Source of the DNA: Paenibacillus dendritiformis
Lineage (GTDB): Bacteria; Bacillota; Bacilli; Paenibacillales; Paenibacillaceae
Reading direction: 5' to 3'
NCBI RefSeq assembly: GCF_021654795.1
Contig: NZ_AP025344.1
Coordinates: 6,200,501 to 6,264,500, forward strand
DNA: 64,000 bases
Shown piece by piece: positions 54,801 to 63,388 of this stretch. Within the stretch, counting starts at the first letter, position 1. Every line of letters starts with the position of its first letter. The notes under the pieces are model-generated. The model saw only the letters and a list, made by a program, of their open reading frames with translations. It did no database searches and had not been told where the DNA came from. Made by a program: the position numbers and the translations under genes.

Positions 54801-57800
54801 GGATCAGCGCCCATCGCGACACTGATATTGTACGGATCGCTGCCGCCCGCAAGCGGCGATACCTTGAACTTCACGACCGGGCTGTAGCGCTCATCCTTCA
54901 TCGCCTGCAGCGCATACGCCTTGACCGTCCCGGTCAAGGCGCGGGTTGCAAGCTTGCCCTCTGCATCGGTCACGCCAATCTCCTGCCCGTCCGCCGTCAT
55001 CAGCCGTGCGCCTTCTACCGGCTGGCCCTGCTCATCGACGACGCCGAACACCGTCTCATTGCCTTGAGCGATGCCATCCGGGTTCCAGGTCAGCCGCAGA
55101 TGGTACTGCACTGCCGCCACCAGCGGCAGCCCGAAGAAATCGAAGTCGGCGTCATCCTGATCGGCGAACGCGATCGATCCCGATCGGAAATTCACCCGCA
55201 GCTCACCCTCGGTGTTTGTCTTCACCCGGTACCGGATCTGCGCCAGCACATCGTCGTCGGACAGAATCAAATCGGACAGGCCCGTGAACTTAAGCTCCAC
55301 CCCGCCGCTGGCCGGATCGACCGTTGACGCAAGATGGCTATCCTGGAGCTTAGCCCCAGGCACGACCTCCAGCCCTTCCGCCTGGGCCGGGTCGAAATCA
55401 AAAGCGATGCTTGCCCGGCGGATATCGGAAGCACGGAGAGCGGTAACATCGACCGTATAAGTGCCGCCGGCATACACATTATCAGGGCCGGTATACATCA
55501 ATTTCGGAGCGCCCGTATCGACCTCGAACCTCCACTCCTTCTCCGTCGGGTTGCCGGACAAGTCCTTGACCCGCACCTTCACCGTATGCACGCCGTCCGC
55601 GAGCGGCACCGGCGGAATATGCGTGATTTTGCCCTTAGGCGGGTACAGACTATGCGGCACGAGCTTCCCGTCGACCATCATGCGGATCGACTCGGGATCG
55701 ATAAGCGTCGTGCCCGGATGGGCCGCCGGATCATACCCGGCATCCTCGGCGTACACATGAATCTCCGGCGTCGCCGTATCCACCGTGCTGCCGTCAGCCG
55801 GGGCGAAGTCCTTCAAGATCGGCGGATCCAGATCATCATCAGCCGGCCCGTACAGCGCCCGAATCTGATCGATATAAATAACCCCTGCCGTCTTGTTGTC
55901 ATTCTTCGTCTCCATGTACCGGATCGGGCGATCCATCGTTAACGGCAACGGCCTGCCCTTCGGCACCTCCGCCTCCAGGTAGCGCCATCCGGTGAAATCA
56001 ACGCCAACCTTCTCCTCCGTGAAGTCAAGGGCCACTGCCGCATTATTGCCGTCGCGGATCTGGCCGCGCAGCCAGTGCGCCTTGCCGTCGCCGTAGACCC
56101 AGACACTGATCTTCTCCGGATACCCCGGAATCTGGATGCGCGACGCATCATCCTTCACGGCCAGATAGGCGCCGGATATGCCAACTGTATCGGTGAAATC
56201 ATATTCCAGCTTGGCCGAGGAAGAACCGAAGCGGACGAAATCCTCGTTCGTCTCTGCACTGACGCGGACACTTTGGTACCGGTCCCCGCTTGTCGTCAAA
56301 TACCGGTCCATGCCCGATTCGAAATCCTCCAAAATGACGGGAGGCAATCCGACATTCACCTCCATCGAGGCTTCAATGCCTCCGTAAGCGGCGACAATGC
56401 GTCCGCTCTTCTCCGTCTCTTCCGTCGCCGTGAAGACGCCGTTCTCGTCGATCGTCCCAATCGGCCCCTCCACCCGCCAAGTGAAGCGGCGGTTGTCGGC
56501 CACGATGTCCTGCCCGTCCCGCAGAGCGCTCACCGGAAGGGTAACCCTCTCGCCGGATGCGAAGGTGCGGACGGTATCCGGGAAGCGCAGCTCGGTCAAC
56601 TCCTTCACCACCTCGACCTCCCCTTGGCCAGTCAAGCCGCCGAGAGAGACCTTTACCTCGGCGAATCCGGCGGAATCGCCTGCCGTGAACAAGCCGTTCT
56701 CGTCGATGGTTCCCATCGCCGGATCGACGCTCCATTGCGGTGTGCCCGCAACTTGAGCCGGGTGGCCGTTCGCATCGATGCCCGCCGTCTGGAACGTGTA
56801 GGAAGACCCGGCCAGCACCCGCTCCAGATTCGGCTGCACCGCCAGGCTCGCCGCCTCTCCCTCCGGCGCCTTGTTCACGAGCAGCAGCCCGTTGGCCGTC
56901 TTCCGCTCCCCGCCGTCGGACGGGCGGTTCAAGATGCGGCGCTCCGGCATGCCCGGCAGCCGCGCCACGAACGTGGAGGAGCCGCCGCCATCGAGACAGA
57001 GCGCGTTGACGACGCCGATGTCCTTCATCACCTTCGCCAGGTCGTCATACGACACGCCCTCGCTGAAGCCCGGCGCCCGGCCGTCAATCTCGATCATGAC
57101 CAGCGAGCCGTCGGCCTTCGTGCCGATCGCGACGCGCGGATAGAGCGCCTTGTCGCTCTGCGGCTGCACCTCGCCGTCCTTCAACAGTTGGGCCACGCCG
57201 CCGATGGCCATCTTCACGTCGCGCCACGCTTCCTCCAGCTCGAAATCGATCGTGACTTCATCGCCGACCCGAAGTCCCTGTAGCAGCTCGCGATAGGATC
57301 CCGCCGCCGACAAGACGACCTTGCCCTCGGCGAGCGGCGTATCGCCCGCATGCAGCCTTAACTCGGACACCTTCAGCTTCAGCGTCTGCCCGCTCTTCAC
57401 CTCGCCGGACCGTACGTCCAGCACCACCTCGTCTCCAAGCTGATTCGTCATCGTCGATGTATGGAAGGCGGACGTATACAGCATCAGCTTGTCTCCCGTG
57501 CCGCGCATGCGGTTGATGTCCGATAGTTCCACATCCTTGCCGCCGATATGCAGCGTCCGCTTGAGGGCCGGACTCAACCCGTAGACGGTCGTGCCGTCTT
57601 CCTTCAGGCCGAAGGCATACCAACTGGCAGGCTCGGGCGGGCTGACGAGAATCTCGCCGTCTCCCATGAAGAGACCGAGCGGCACGCCGGTGGACATATC
57701 ATAGAAATCGCCGTTGATGGCCGCGATGACCCGGTTCCCCTGCTTGTCCGCATCGCTCGCCATCTTGGTCACCCCCTGCATGCCGTACACTTTGCCGTCC

Positions 57801-58060
57801 GTCATGCCCGGCTGCAGATCGAGCGCCTCATTCTTCGGATCGAATTCGATGAAATGCACCTTCTCCAAGCCTTGCGGAAGCTTCATGTTGTACCAGGTGT
57901 ACGTGGCTCCCGGGCCGATCTCCATCTGCCTCCGATCAAGCACCTGCCCGAACTCGGTCTGCGGCAGCCCGGCAGCCAGAGCTTGTCCGGCGGGAGCGAG
58001 CAGCGGCCAGAGCAGGCACAGGCTCAGAAGCAAGGCCGGCCTCTTTCGTTTCCATTTCAT
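51860..58060 (-). CDS. Giant S-layer-anchored protein: phosphodiester glycosidase + metallophosphoesterase
   Basis: 2066 residues. In order: signal peptide (1-30); a phosphodiester glycosidase (NAGPA) domain, about 60-400, with 'NALCLDGGGSSTFVARLPG'; Ig-like repeats (400-570); a jelly-roll binding domain (575-740); a linker Ig; a cohesin-like domain (865-990); a purple acid phosphatase-type metallophosphoesterase (about 1120-1420) with 'FLFFGDSQAS', 'LQAGDMVEDG', 'VVGNHEVTG' and 'NGHDHVYVRSY'; two Big_2 domains; a Pro/Glu/Ser linker; and three SLH domains (about 1875-2060) ending 'ATRAEVAVFLNRVLALV'. SLH domains bind secondary cell wall polymer, so it is displayed on the surface. It may degrade phosphodiester-linked sugars and recover phosphate. 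Confidence 0.93.
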   Translation of the reverse strand: MKWKRKRPALLLSLCLLWPLLAPAGQALAAGLPQTEFGQVLDRRQMEIGPGATYTWYNMKLPQGLEKVHFIEFDPKNEALDLQPGMTDGKVYGMQGVTKMASDADKQGNRVIAAINGDFYDMSTGVPLGLFMGDGEILVSPPEPASWYAFGLKEDGTTVYGLSPALKRTLHIGGKDVELSDINRMRGTGDKLMLYTSAFHTSTMTNQLGDEVVLDVRSGEVKSGQTLKLKVSELRLHAGDTPLAEGKVVLSAAGSYRELLQGLRVGDEVTIDFELEEAWRDVKMAIGGVAQLLKDGEVQPQSDKALYPRVAIGTKADGSLVMIEIDGRAPGFSEGVSYDDLAKVMKDIGVVNALCLDGGGSSTFVARLPGMPERRILNRPSDGGERKTANGLLLVNKAPEGEAASLAVQPNLERVLAGSSYTFQTAGIDANGHPAQVAGTPQWSVDPAMGTIDENGLFTAGDSAGFAEVKVSLGGLTGQGEVEVVKELTELRFPDTVRTFASGERVTLPVSALRDGQDIVADNRRFTWRVEGPIGTIDENGVFTATEETEKSGRIVAAYGGIEASMEVNVGLPPVILEDFESGMDRYLTTSGDRYQSVRVSAETNEDFVRFGSSSAKLEYDFTDTVGISGAYLAVKDDASRIQIPGYPEKISVWVYGDGKAHWLRGQIRDGNNAAVALDFTEEKVGVDFTGWRYLEAEVPKGRPLPLTMDRPIRYMETKNDNKTAGVIYIDQIRALYGPADDDLDPPILKDFAPADGSTVDTATPEIHVYAEDAGYDPAAHPGTTLIDPESIRMMVDGKLVPHSLYPPKGKITHIPPVPLADGVHTVKVRVKDLSGNPTEKEWRFEVDTGAPKLMYTGPDNVYAGGTYTVDVTALRASDIRRASIAFDFDPAQAEGLEVVPGAKLQDSHLASTVDPASGGVELKFTGLSDLILSDDDVLAQIRYRVKTNTEGELRVNFRSGSIAFADQDDADFDFFGLPLVAAVQYHLRLTWNPDGIAQGNETVFGVVDEQGQPVEGARLMTADGQEIGVTDAEGKLATRALTGTVKAYALQAMKDERYSPVVKFKVSPLAGGSDPYNISVAMGADPATARGFAWHTHANVEATVVEVAKRDGFSGFDGAGVIKVNGTSSLYHTWDIGTVRVHKAIVDGLEPGTAYVYRVGDGGSHVSEGSFRTAGTPEEPTKFLFFGDSQASNAAGFNLWGNILRKAAADHPDFDFILQAGDMVEDGFKENEWNLWFKEAQDILTDTTIVSVVGNHEVTGTRKNDDFLAHFNNPQNGIDSLKGSNYSFDYHNAHIVVLNSEYDFEAQKEWLRRDLAATDKTWKIVTFHRGPYGSVYDSAHIREAWTPTFDEFHVDLAMNGHDHVYVRSYPMRGGKPFGEGEGTTYVVGGSTGPKFYAVTEREWQYKVDGEQTQIYGAVEIRGGELTFTVKTLGDRLVDQFTLRKGPTEPVPPAEVVLDPPQAKLAVGESVKLKATVLPAEASDKTVTWSVYRSSADGVASVTADGVVTAHALGTAVVRATSVVEAVYAESVITVDRLPEVIVDEVRLDRTEGTLKAGETLQLNASVLPETADPSVIWAVYRSAPEGVATVSDHGLITAVKPGTAVIRALSRADASKYADFRLTVTPAVEPPRPDPEPEREGSSDSGGSRTEPSVTPKPPEPDAKVDPGRIRVKAKRDPGGALARAEVTAAMLEQALRGVAPDRRGVKRVRIEADEDKDATGIALSLPAAAVSDSSLRHEYEIVTPQATVTAPSGLVPEGALADDAKTVSIVIAQADRSAWPAGLAGQAGDRPAVELSLLADGRPLSAGKLGERVLVAVPYEPAAQELAQPHRIVVRTVDADGRVIAVPNVRYDAKSGMVYFSVNTLGVAAVTFYADGFDDIGQLGWAKTSIDALAARGIISGIGGNRFAPQSEISRADFTVMLVRALELQAAGRKGVRGSGFADVGAGAYYADAIAVAKELGLVRGKQDGFFGPQYAVTRQDLFTMTARALGHVGKLKLMSDPAALTQFADHEKISGYAKEALAALLEEGLIQGSGSKLRPDGYATRAEVAVFLNRVLALVQEQE

Positions 58061-58358
58061 CCCTTATCCATTCCTCCTAAAATAAAATTTCAGAGAGCTC
58101 CCTTAAGAACCAATATGTATGCCGCCGGGAGCGCCGATATGTGTTTCAATCCGCCTCTATGTCCTTCTAAAGTGTCAAACGCAGCAGATCCCTCCACCCG
58201 CCTTTCACGCAGCAATCTGAATTCAAAGTAGCATAAAAATCCGCTCCCGGGCCGTCCGAAGCCCATTCTTATCAAAATCTTATCAATTCGCCGTGCCCGG
58301 TTCGCATGCCTTAAAATTAAAATAACAAAAATAATGTTAATTTTATTACAATATGCAC

Positions 58359-58375
58359 TTACTTTTAATAAGTAA
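58359..58375. promoter_or_regulatory. Candidate repressor operator of the nitroreductase gene
   Basis: A palindrome with perfect 6-bp arms TTACTT and AAGTAA around five bases lies 49 bases before the ATG. It resembles boxes bound by HxlR-type regulators (YodB class) that control nitroreductases in Bacillus. No such regulator is adjacent. Confidence 0.4.
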
Positions 58376-58423
58376 TGATGGTAAAATAGGACAAACAATG
58401 ATTTTCGAGGAGGACGGTTCACA

Positions 58424-59053
58424 ATGACACAAGATTTTGAAGCTATCATCAAAGGAAGACGATCCGCCAATAAGTTTATAAAGAACGTGGCTATCTCCGA
58501 GTCGGAGCTGGAAGAGATCTTCTCGCTGGTGAAGTTCGCCCCGTCCGCATTCAATTTACAGCATGCGCATTATGTTGCCGTAACGGATGGAGAGCTCAAG
58601 GAGCAGATATACGAGGCAGCGAACAAGCAATACAAGGTGAAGACGGCTTCCGGCGTCATTGTCGTGTTGGGCAGCATGGAAGCTCATCTGAAGGCACGGG
58701 AGCTGAACGAAGGGTTGGTCCATCTTGGCGTGCTGAGTCAGCAGGAAGTGGACATGGTGGCAGAGGATACCATCCGATTCTATGAAGAGCGCGGAGAGAC
58801 GTTCAAACGGGATGAGGCGATTCGCAATGCCAGCCTGTCCGCCATGCAGTTCATGCTCGCGGCCAAGGCCAAGGGGTGGGACACCTGCCCGATGATCGGC
58901 TTCGATCCGGACAAAGTGCAGGCGATTCTGAATATTCCCGCCACCTATATTCCGGTCATGCTGATCACGATTGGCAAGCAAGATACATCCAGCCTGCGGC
59001 CGCGCGGTTACCGCAAGCCGGTGCGGGAATTTGTGACGCACCAGCGCTTTTAA
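58424..59053 (+). CDS. Nitroreductase family protein
   Basis: A 209-residue FMN-dependent NAD(P)H oxidoreductase of the YodC/YdgI type. FMN-binding features: 'IIKGRRSANKFIKNVAISES' at the start, 'FAPSAFNLQHAHYVAVTDGE' and 'AAKAKGWDTCPMIGFDPDKV' plus 'PVMLITIGKQ'. Such enzymes reduce quinones or nitroaromatics and help against electrophile stress. CGAGGAGG precedes the ATG. It is divergent from the giant surface protein and has its own candidate operator. Confidence 0.93.
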   Translation: MTQDFEAIIKGRRSANKFIKNVAISESELEEIFSLVKFAPSAFNLQHAHYVAVTDGELKEQIYEAANKQYKVKTASGVIVVLGSMEAHLKARELNEGLVHLGVLSQQEVDMVAEDTIRFYEERGETFKRDEAIRNASLSAMQFMLAAKAKGWDTCPMIGFDPDKVQAILNIPATYIPVMLITIGKQDTSSLRPRGYRKPVREFVTHQRF

Positions 59054-59244
59054 CCGGGACTATTCGATCACGATTCACAGGCGGGAAGCTTTTTTTCAAT
59101 ACATAGCACGCCAAAAAGGGACTTTCCCATAGGCATTGAATCATGACGCAGGGCAAGACGGGATAATAGAGACTAGAAGTGGAAAAGACGGCGGCGGGAC
59201 TGGCGGCGGAAGAGCGTCGAGGCAGTGAATCCAGGATTTGTGCA

Positions 59245-59775
59245 CGAAGGGTGGAGATGTCCATTGACCTATTCCAAACCTTGGCCCCCAGAGCGTTTTC
59301 AGTTGATTTTTTCTAGAGACGAGATCCACCATATAAAAATGAAGTGGCGAAAATCCCCATGGACTTCTCAACGGCCTGATTTTACGGGATCCAAGAGACC
59401 GCGTCGGATCCTGGAGGCATCGTTGCCTACTGGGGCTTGAACATGTGGAGGGAATTGCTGCTATTTTACAGGAATTTCGACTCAATGCGTCCACATCCCG
59501 AGGAATTGCTGCAAAACTACATCATTTTAGGCCCTTTTGCTTCAAGTCGAAGCGAAACGGGTGAAATTCCTGCCGTTTTGCAGGATTCCCTTTCTGGGAA
59601 AGTCGTCCCTATCGAAATGCTGCATTTGCGCAGCATTTCGCTTACCGAATAGGCGTGTCTGGAGAAATCGTGCAGTTTGGCGGATTTCGCGCCATAGCGT
59701 TTTAAATCGATTTTTTCTACTGAGAAACGAGAGCCGCCACACAGGGGAAAACTGTACTTTCGCAGCTTTTTCGGC
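59245..59775. repeat. Dispersed intergenic repeat, copy B: tandem hairpin units
   Basis: Closely similar to copy A (15820-16392) over its whole length, including CTGATTTTACGGGATCC and the phrase AGCGTTTT followed by TTTTTTCTA. Units start near 59451, 59502, 59563, 59613, 59661 and 59745. At the 3' end the 5' flank motif (AGCGTTTTAAATCG) reappears at 59697, which copy A shows only at its 5' end. No protein is encoded. The gap 59054-59902 otherwise holds no gene. Confidence 0.7.
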
Positions 59776-59902
59776 AAGTCGCGCTGTGTGGAGCAGGGTG
59801 TGGCTGTCCCACTGTAATTAAAACCTACTTATGGAACAGCCCTTCCTCTTCCACGGCCGATTGATTTCTCGACTCCGCCTTCCCGGCTTCCGCCAAGAAC
59901 GT

Positions 59903-60868
59903 TCAAGAGCCGCTGCTGTAGCCTTTGCGCTCAGCCGCTTGCGGATACCCGCGATTGTCCCCTTTCCGCAGACGGTGCTGGCGCAGCCACTCCTCAAGGG
60001 CCCCCGAGCCGAACAGGACGCCGATCAGGATGAGCACGAACCCTGACATTTGCACGAGCGTGACCGCCTCGCCCAGCAGGAGAGATGAGCCAATCAAGGC
60101 GAAAAACGGATTCAGATTGATGAAGATCGACGCCTCCGCGGCGCCCACCTGGCCAATCGCGTAATTGTACGTCATATGCCCGACAGCCGTCGCGATCACG
60201 GCCGAACCGAGGAAGACCGCCCACAGCCCGATATCGGTCTGCGCCATGCTGGCCATCCCCTCCGGCTCCAGCACCCAACTTAACGCGTACAATCCGAAAG
60301 ACCCGAAGAACAGCATATATCCCGTCATCAGCCGCGGATCGAGCGTGGCGGCCATTTTTTTAATCAGAATGAAGCTTATCGCCTGCGCCAGAATGGCCAG
60401 GAACACATACACATCCCCGATCGAGACGCCGCTCATCCCCGAGCTCCCATGGGTGACGATGAAGGCGACGCCGGACAAACCGAGCACGATGCCGGTCATA
60501 TTGAACCAGGTCATCCGGGTGCCCAGGAACAGAATCGCCATCAGCGTCGTCAATAACGGCCCCAGGCCGAGAATCAAGCCGCTGTTGGAAGCCGACGTAT
60601 TCGCCAGGCCAAGCGACAAAAAATAATGATGCCCCACTACATTAAACAAGGAAGCGATCAGCACATAGCCCCATTCCTTGCCCCGCAGCAGCCGCAGCTG
60701 ACGCATCGGTATGAGCAGCAGGAACACGCTCAGCGCCGCCGTCATAATGCGGAATGCAGTCATGGTGACCGGCATGAAATGCGTCACCAGCACCTTCGTC
60801 GCCGTCACGTTCAAGCCCCATGCAACCATCACGCCGACCAGCATCAGATAGATGGCGTATTTTTTCAC
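59903..60868 (-). CDS. EamA/DMT family transporter
   Basis: A 321-residue membrane protein with ten hydrophobic segments in two EamA repeats ('YLMLVGVMVAWGLNVTATKV' and 'DVYVFLAILAQAISFILIKK'). It belongs to the drug/metabolite transporter superfamily and its substrate is unknown. The frame is open for 74 more codons upstream, but these are hydrophilic and atypical. GTG at 60868 gives the usual family start (MKKYAIYLMLVGV) with a weak AAGTGGG site. Confidence 0.9.
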   Translation of the reverse strand: MKKYAIYLMLVGVMVAWGLNVTATKVLVTHFMPVTMTAFRIMTAALSVFLLLIPMRQLRLLRGKEWGYVLIASLFNVVGHHYFLSLGLANTSASNSGLILGLGPLLTTLMAILFLGTRMTWFNMTGIVLGLSGVAFIVTHGSSGMSGVSIGDVYVFLAILAQAISFILIKKMAATLDPRLMTGYMLFFGSFGLYALSWVLEPEGMASMAQTDIGLWAVFLGSAVIATAVGHMTYNYAIGQVGAAEASIFINLNPFFALIGSSLLLGEAVTLVQMSGFVLILIGVLFGSGALEEWLRQHRLRKGDNRGYPQAAERKGYSSGS

Positions 60869-61126
60869 GCAAACCCACTTCTTTCTGTCTGACTTCGGAA
60901 GAATAATGGATGATTTCTTCTGTAACTTATCCATCCTCTCATATCCGCGCCATTTGTCAAGACCGGGGAGTCTCTCCCATTTCCTGAAGACATTCCTTGC
61001 GATGCAGCAAGCGCATACATATCCCGCGATCACGGATCGATCCCTCCGGCTTCGCCTGCTCCTTCCGCATGATTGAATTTCCTTTGGCAAATACTGAAAA
61101 TATTACATCTAAAAGCGGAGGCCATC

Positions 61127-63277
61127 ATGAAACATATCATTTCCATTTACGCGAATGACCTGAAGCGAATCGGATCCAATTGGGCCGCCACAGTCATCAT
61201 TCTCGGCTTGAGCATTCTTCCGTCCCTGTATGCGTGGTTCAATATTGAAGCATCGTGGGACCCGTACAGCAATACGCGCGGCATCAAAATCGCCGTCGTC
61301 AACCTTGATCACGGGGACGTGATTATGGACAAGCCCGTCAATATCGGCAATGAGGTCATTGAGAATCTAAAGACCAATACGCTCATCGGGTGGACCTTCG
61401 TCGGCAAGGACGAAGCGATGCGGGGCGTCAGCCACGGCGATTACTACGCCGCCATCCTCATTCCGGAGGACTTCTCCGCCCGTATCGGATCCGTGCTGTC
61501 GAACGAGCCGATCAAGGCCGAGATCCTCTACTTTGTGAATGAAAAAATAAATGCCGTCGCTCCCAAAATTACATCCAAGGGCGCCACCGGCATCATCGAG
61601 GAGGTCAGCGACAACTTCGTCAGAACGGCCAACCGGACGATTTTCAAAATCTTCAATGAACTCGGAGTCCAGCTGTCCAATGAGCTGCCGACCATTGAGA
61701 AGGTGAAGAACCTCGTCTTCAAACTGGAAAACTCATTCCCCCGCTTCTCGGATGCGGTGAACACCGCGATGAGGGACGTGACGACCGCGGACCGGATCGT
61801 GAACGAGGCCTTGAATAATCTGCCCACCGTCGCCCAATTGGCGAAGGACGCGCAGCAATTCTCGTCCAAGCTCGCGGACTTGCTCCAGTACAGCCGGGAA
61901 GGCATCGAGACCATCTCCCCGTTCATTAAGCAGGACCTGAGCACCCTGCAGCAGGCCGCGGAATCGGTGAACCAGGTGACGGCGATTCTTCAGAACGTCA
62001 CCGCCGACCCGTCGCTGGCCAGCAAGGGGCTTGGCCGGCTGTCGGAGAAGCTGGGCGCCGCCGTGAAGATTGCGGACAGCGCGGCCGATTGGTTCCACCG
62101 GCTCAGCCAAGCGGTCACCGGCGGACAGCTCCATGGCGTAACCGATAGATTGCGGCAGCTCTCGGACAAGCTCGCCCAGCAGGCCGCGACCGTCAATGAG
62201 ATCAAGGCCGCGGTCGATCGCGGCGAGGACGTCGGGGCCGATCTGCTGGACCATCTCCATCGGCTGTCCGAGGATGCGGGAGCCATTGCGGGGGATATGC
62301 TGAACCGGTACGACAGCGAGATTCAACCTGCCATGCTGCAGGGCGTGGACAAAGCGGCCGGGGACATCGCCAAAGTGCGGCAAGTGCTCCAGGATGCCAT
62401 CAAAAATATTCCGGACATCGAGACGTTGTTGAAGGACGCCTCGAAGGTGATCGCCATCGGCACCGAGAAAATTCCGGCAATTCAGAAGAACCTGCCTGCC
62501 GTTCAAGCCAAAATTACGGAATTTGCCGATAAAATCCGTGCGTTTGAGGAGCAGGGCGATATTGCCGAAATTATCGATCTGCTGAAGAACAACTTCGAGA
62601 AGGAGAGCGAATTCTTCGCCGAGCCGGTCATCCTGAAGGAGAACAAGCTGTTCCCGATTCCGAACTACGGTTCGGCCATGTCTCCGTTCTTCACGACGCT
62701 GTCTCTCTGGGTCGGGGCGCTGCTGCTCGTCTCGCTGCTGACGGTGGAAGTCCATGAGGAGGGCAAGCATTATACGAATGTGCAAATCTATTTCGGCCGG
62801 TACTTCACCTTCCTGACCATCGCGCTGCTCCAGTCGCTGTTCGTAACCGCCGGCGATATTTATCTGCTGAAGACCTACGTGCTCCATCCGGGCTGGTTCA
62901 TCGTCTTCGGCCTTATCATCAGCGCCGTCTTCATGCTTGCCGTCTACACGCTGGTCTCGGTCTTCGGCAACGTAGGGAAGGCGCTCGCCATCGTGCTGCT
63001 CGTCCTGCAGCTGGCCGGCTCCGGAGGCACCTTTCCGATTCAGACAACACCGCCTTTTTTCCAGGCGATTCATCCGTTCCTGCCGTTCACCTATGCCATC
63101 AGCATGATGCGGGAAGCGGTCGGCGGCATACTATGGGATATCGTGCGGCGCGACATCATCGTCTTGGCGGTCGTCGCCGGCCTCTTCCTCCTCATCGGCC
63201 TCGTCCTCAAAAGCCCGATCAACAAGGCAAGCGCGGGGCTGGTGCGAAAAGCGAAGGAGAGCAAGCTGATCCATTGA
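61127..63277 (+). CDS. YhgE/Pip domain membrane protein
   Basis: A 716-residue protein: one N-terminal membrane segment ('WAATVIILGLSILPSLYAWF' then 'NIEASWDPYSNTRGIKIAVV', the Pip signature), a long extracellular helical region (about 150-520), and six C-terminal membrane segments similar to ABC-2 permeases ('ALLLVSLLTVEVHEEGKHYT'). Related proteins are phage-infection protein (Pip) receptors or accessory factors for type VII secretion. The ATG at 61127 follows GCGGAGG; an upstream 18-codon extension is not needed. Confidence 0.9.
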   Translation: MKHIISIYANDLKRIGSNWAATVIILGLSILPSLYAWFNIEASWDPYSNTRGIKIAVVNLDHGDVIMDKPVNIGNEVIENLKTNTLIGWTFVGKDEAMRGVSHGDYYAAILIPEDFSARIGSVLSNEPIKAEILYFVNEKINAVAPKITSKGATGIIEEVSDNFVRTANRTIFKIFNELGVQLSNELPTIEKVKNLVFKLENSFPRFSDAVNTAMRDVTTADRIVNEALNNLPTVAQLAKDAQQFSSKLADLLQYSREGIETISPFIKQDLSTLQQAAESVNQVTAILQNVTADPSLASKGLGRLSEKLGAAVKIADSAADWFHRLSQAVTGGQLHGVTDRLRQLSDKLAQQAATVNEIKAAVDRGEDVGADLLDHLHRLSEDAGAIAGDMLNRYDSEIQPAMLQGVDKAAGDIAKVRQVLQDAIKNIPDIETLLKDASKVIAIGTEKIPAIQKNLPAVQAKITEFADKIRAFEEQGDIAEIIDLLKNNFEKESEFFAEPVILKENKLFPIPNYGSAMSPFFTTLSLWVGALLLVSLLTVEVHEEGKHYTNVQIYFGRYFTFLTIALLQSLFVTAGDIYLLKTYVLHPGWFIVFGLIISAVFMLAVYTLVSVFGNVGKALAIVLLVLQLAGSGGTFPIQTTPPFFQAIHPFLPFTYAISMMREAVGGILWDIVRRDIIVLAVVAGLFLLIGLVLKSPINKASAGLVRKAKESKLIH

Positions 63278-63300
63278 CCTGTAATTTCTGCCATACCGGG

Positions 63301-63327
63301 GAGGCCTTTCCCAACAAGGCCTCTTTA
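63301..63327 (+). terminator. Terminator of the YhgE/Pip gene
   Basis: Arms GAGGCC and GGCCTC lie around an 11-base loop and are followed by TTTATT, 24 bases past the stop codon. Confidence 0.6.
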
Positions 63328-63388
63328 TTCCCGCATCCCCCCCTGTTACAATGAGAGAGGCAGCAAGAAAAATGGGGGCGTGACACGA

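Noticed and set aside
51959..55327. A 1122-codon open frame on the plus strand
   Set aside because: It lies entirely opposite the GC-rich giant SLH gene. The peptide is an Arg/Pro/His-rich antisense shadow without domains or a ribosome site.
56075..57283. A 402-codon plus-strand frame and similar long frames at 2001-2879, 20215-21090 and 61733-63073
   Set aside because: All are mirror frames of well-supported genes on the opposite strand.
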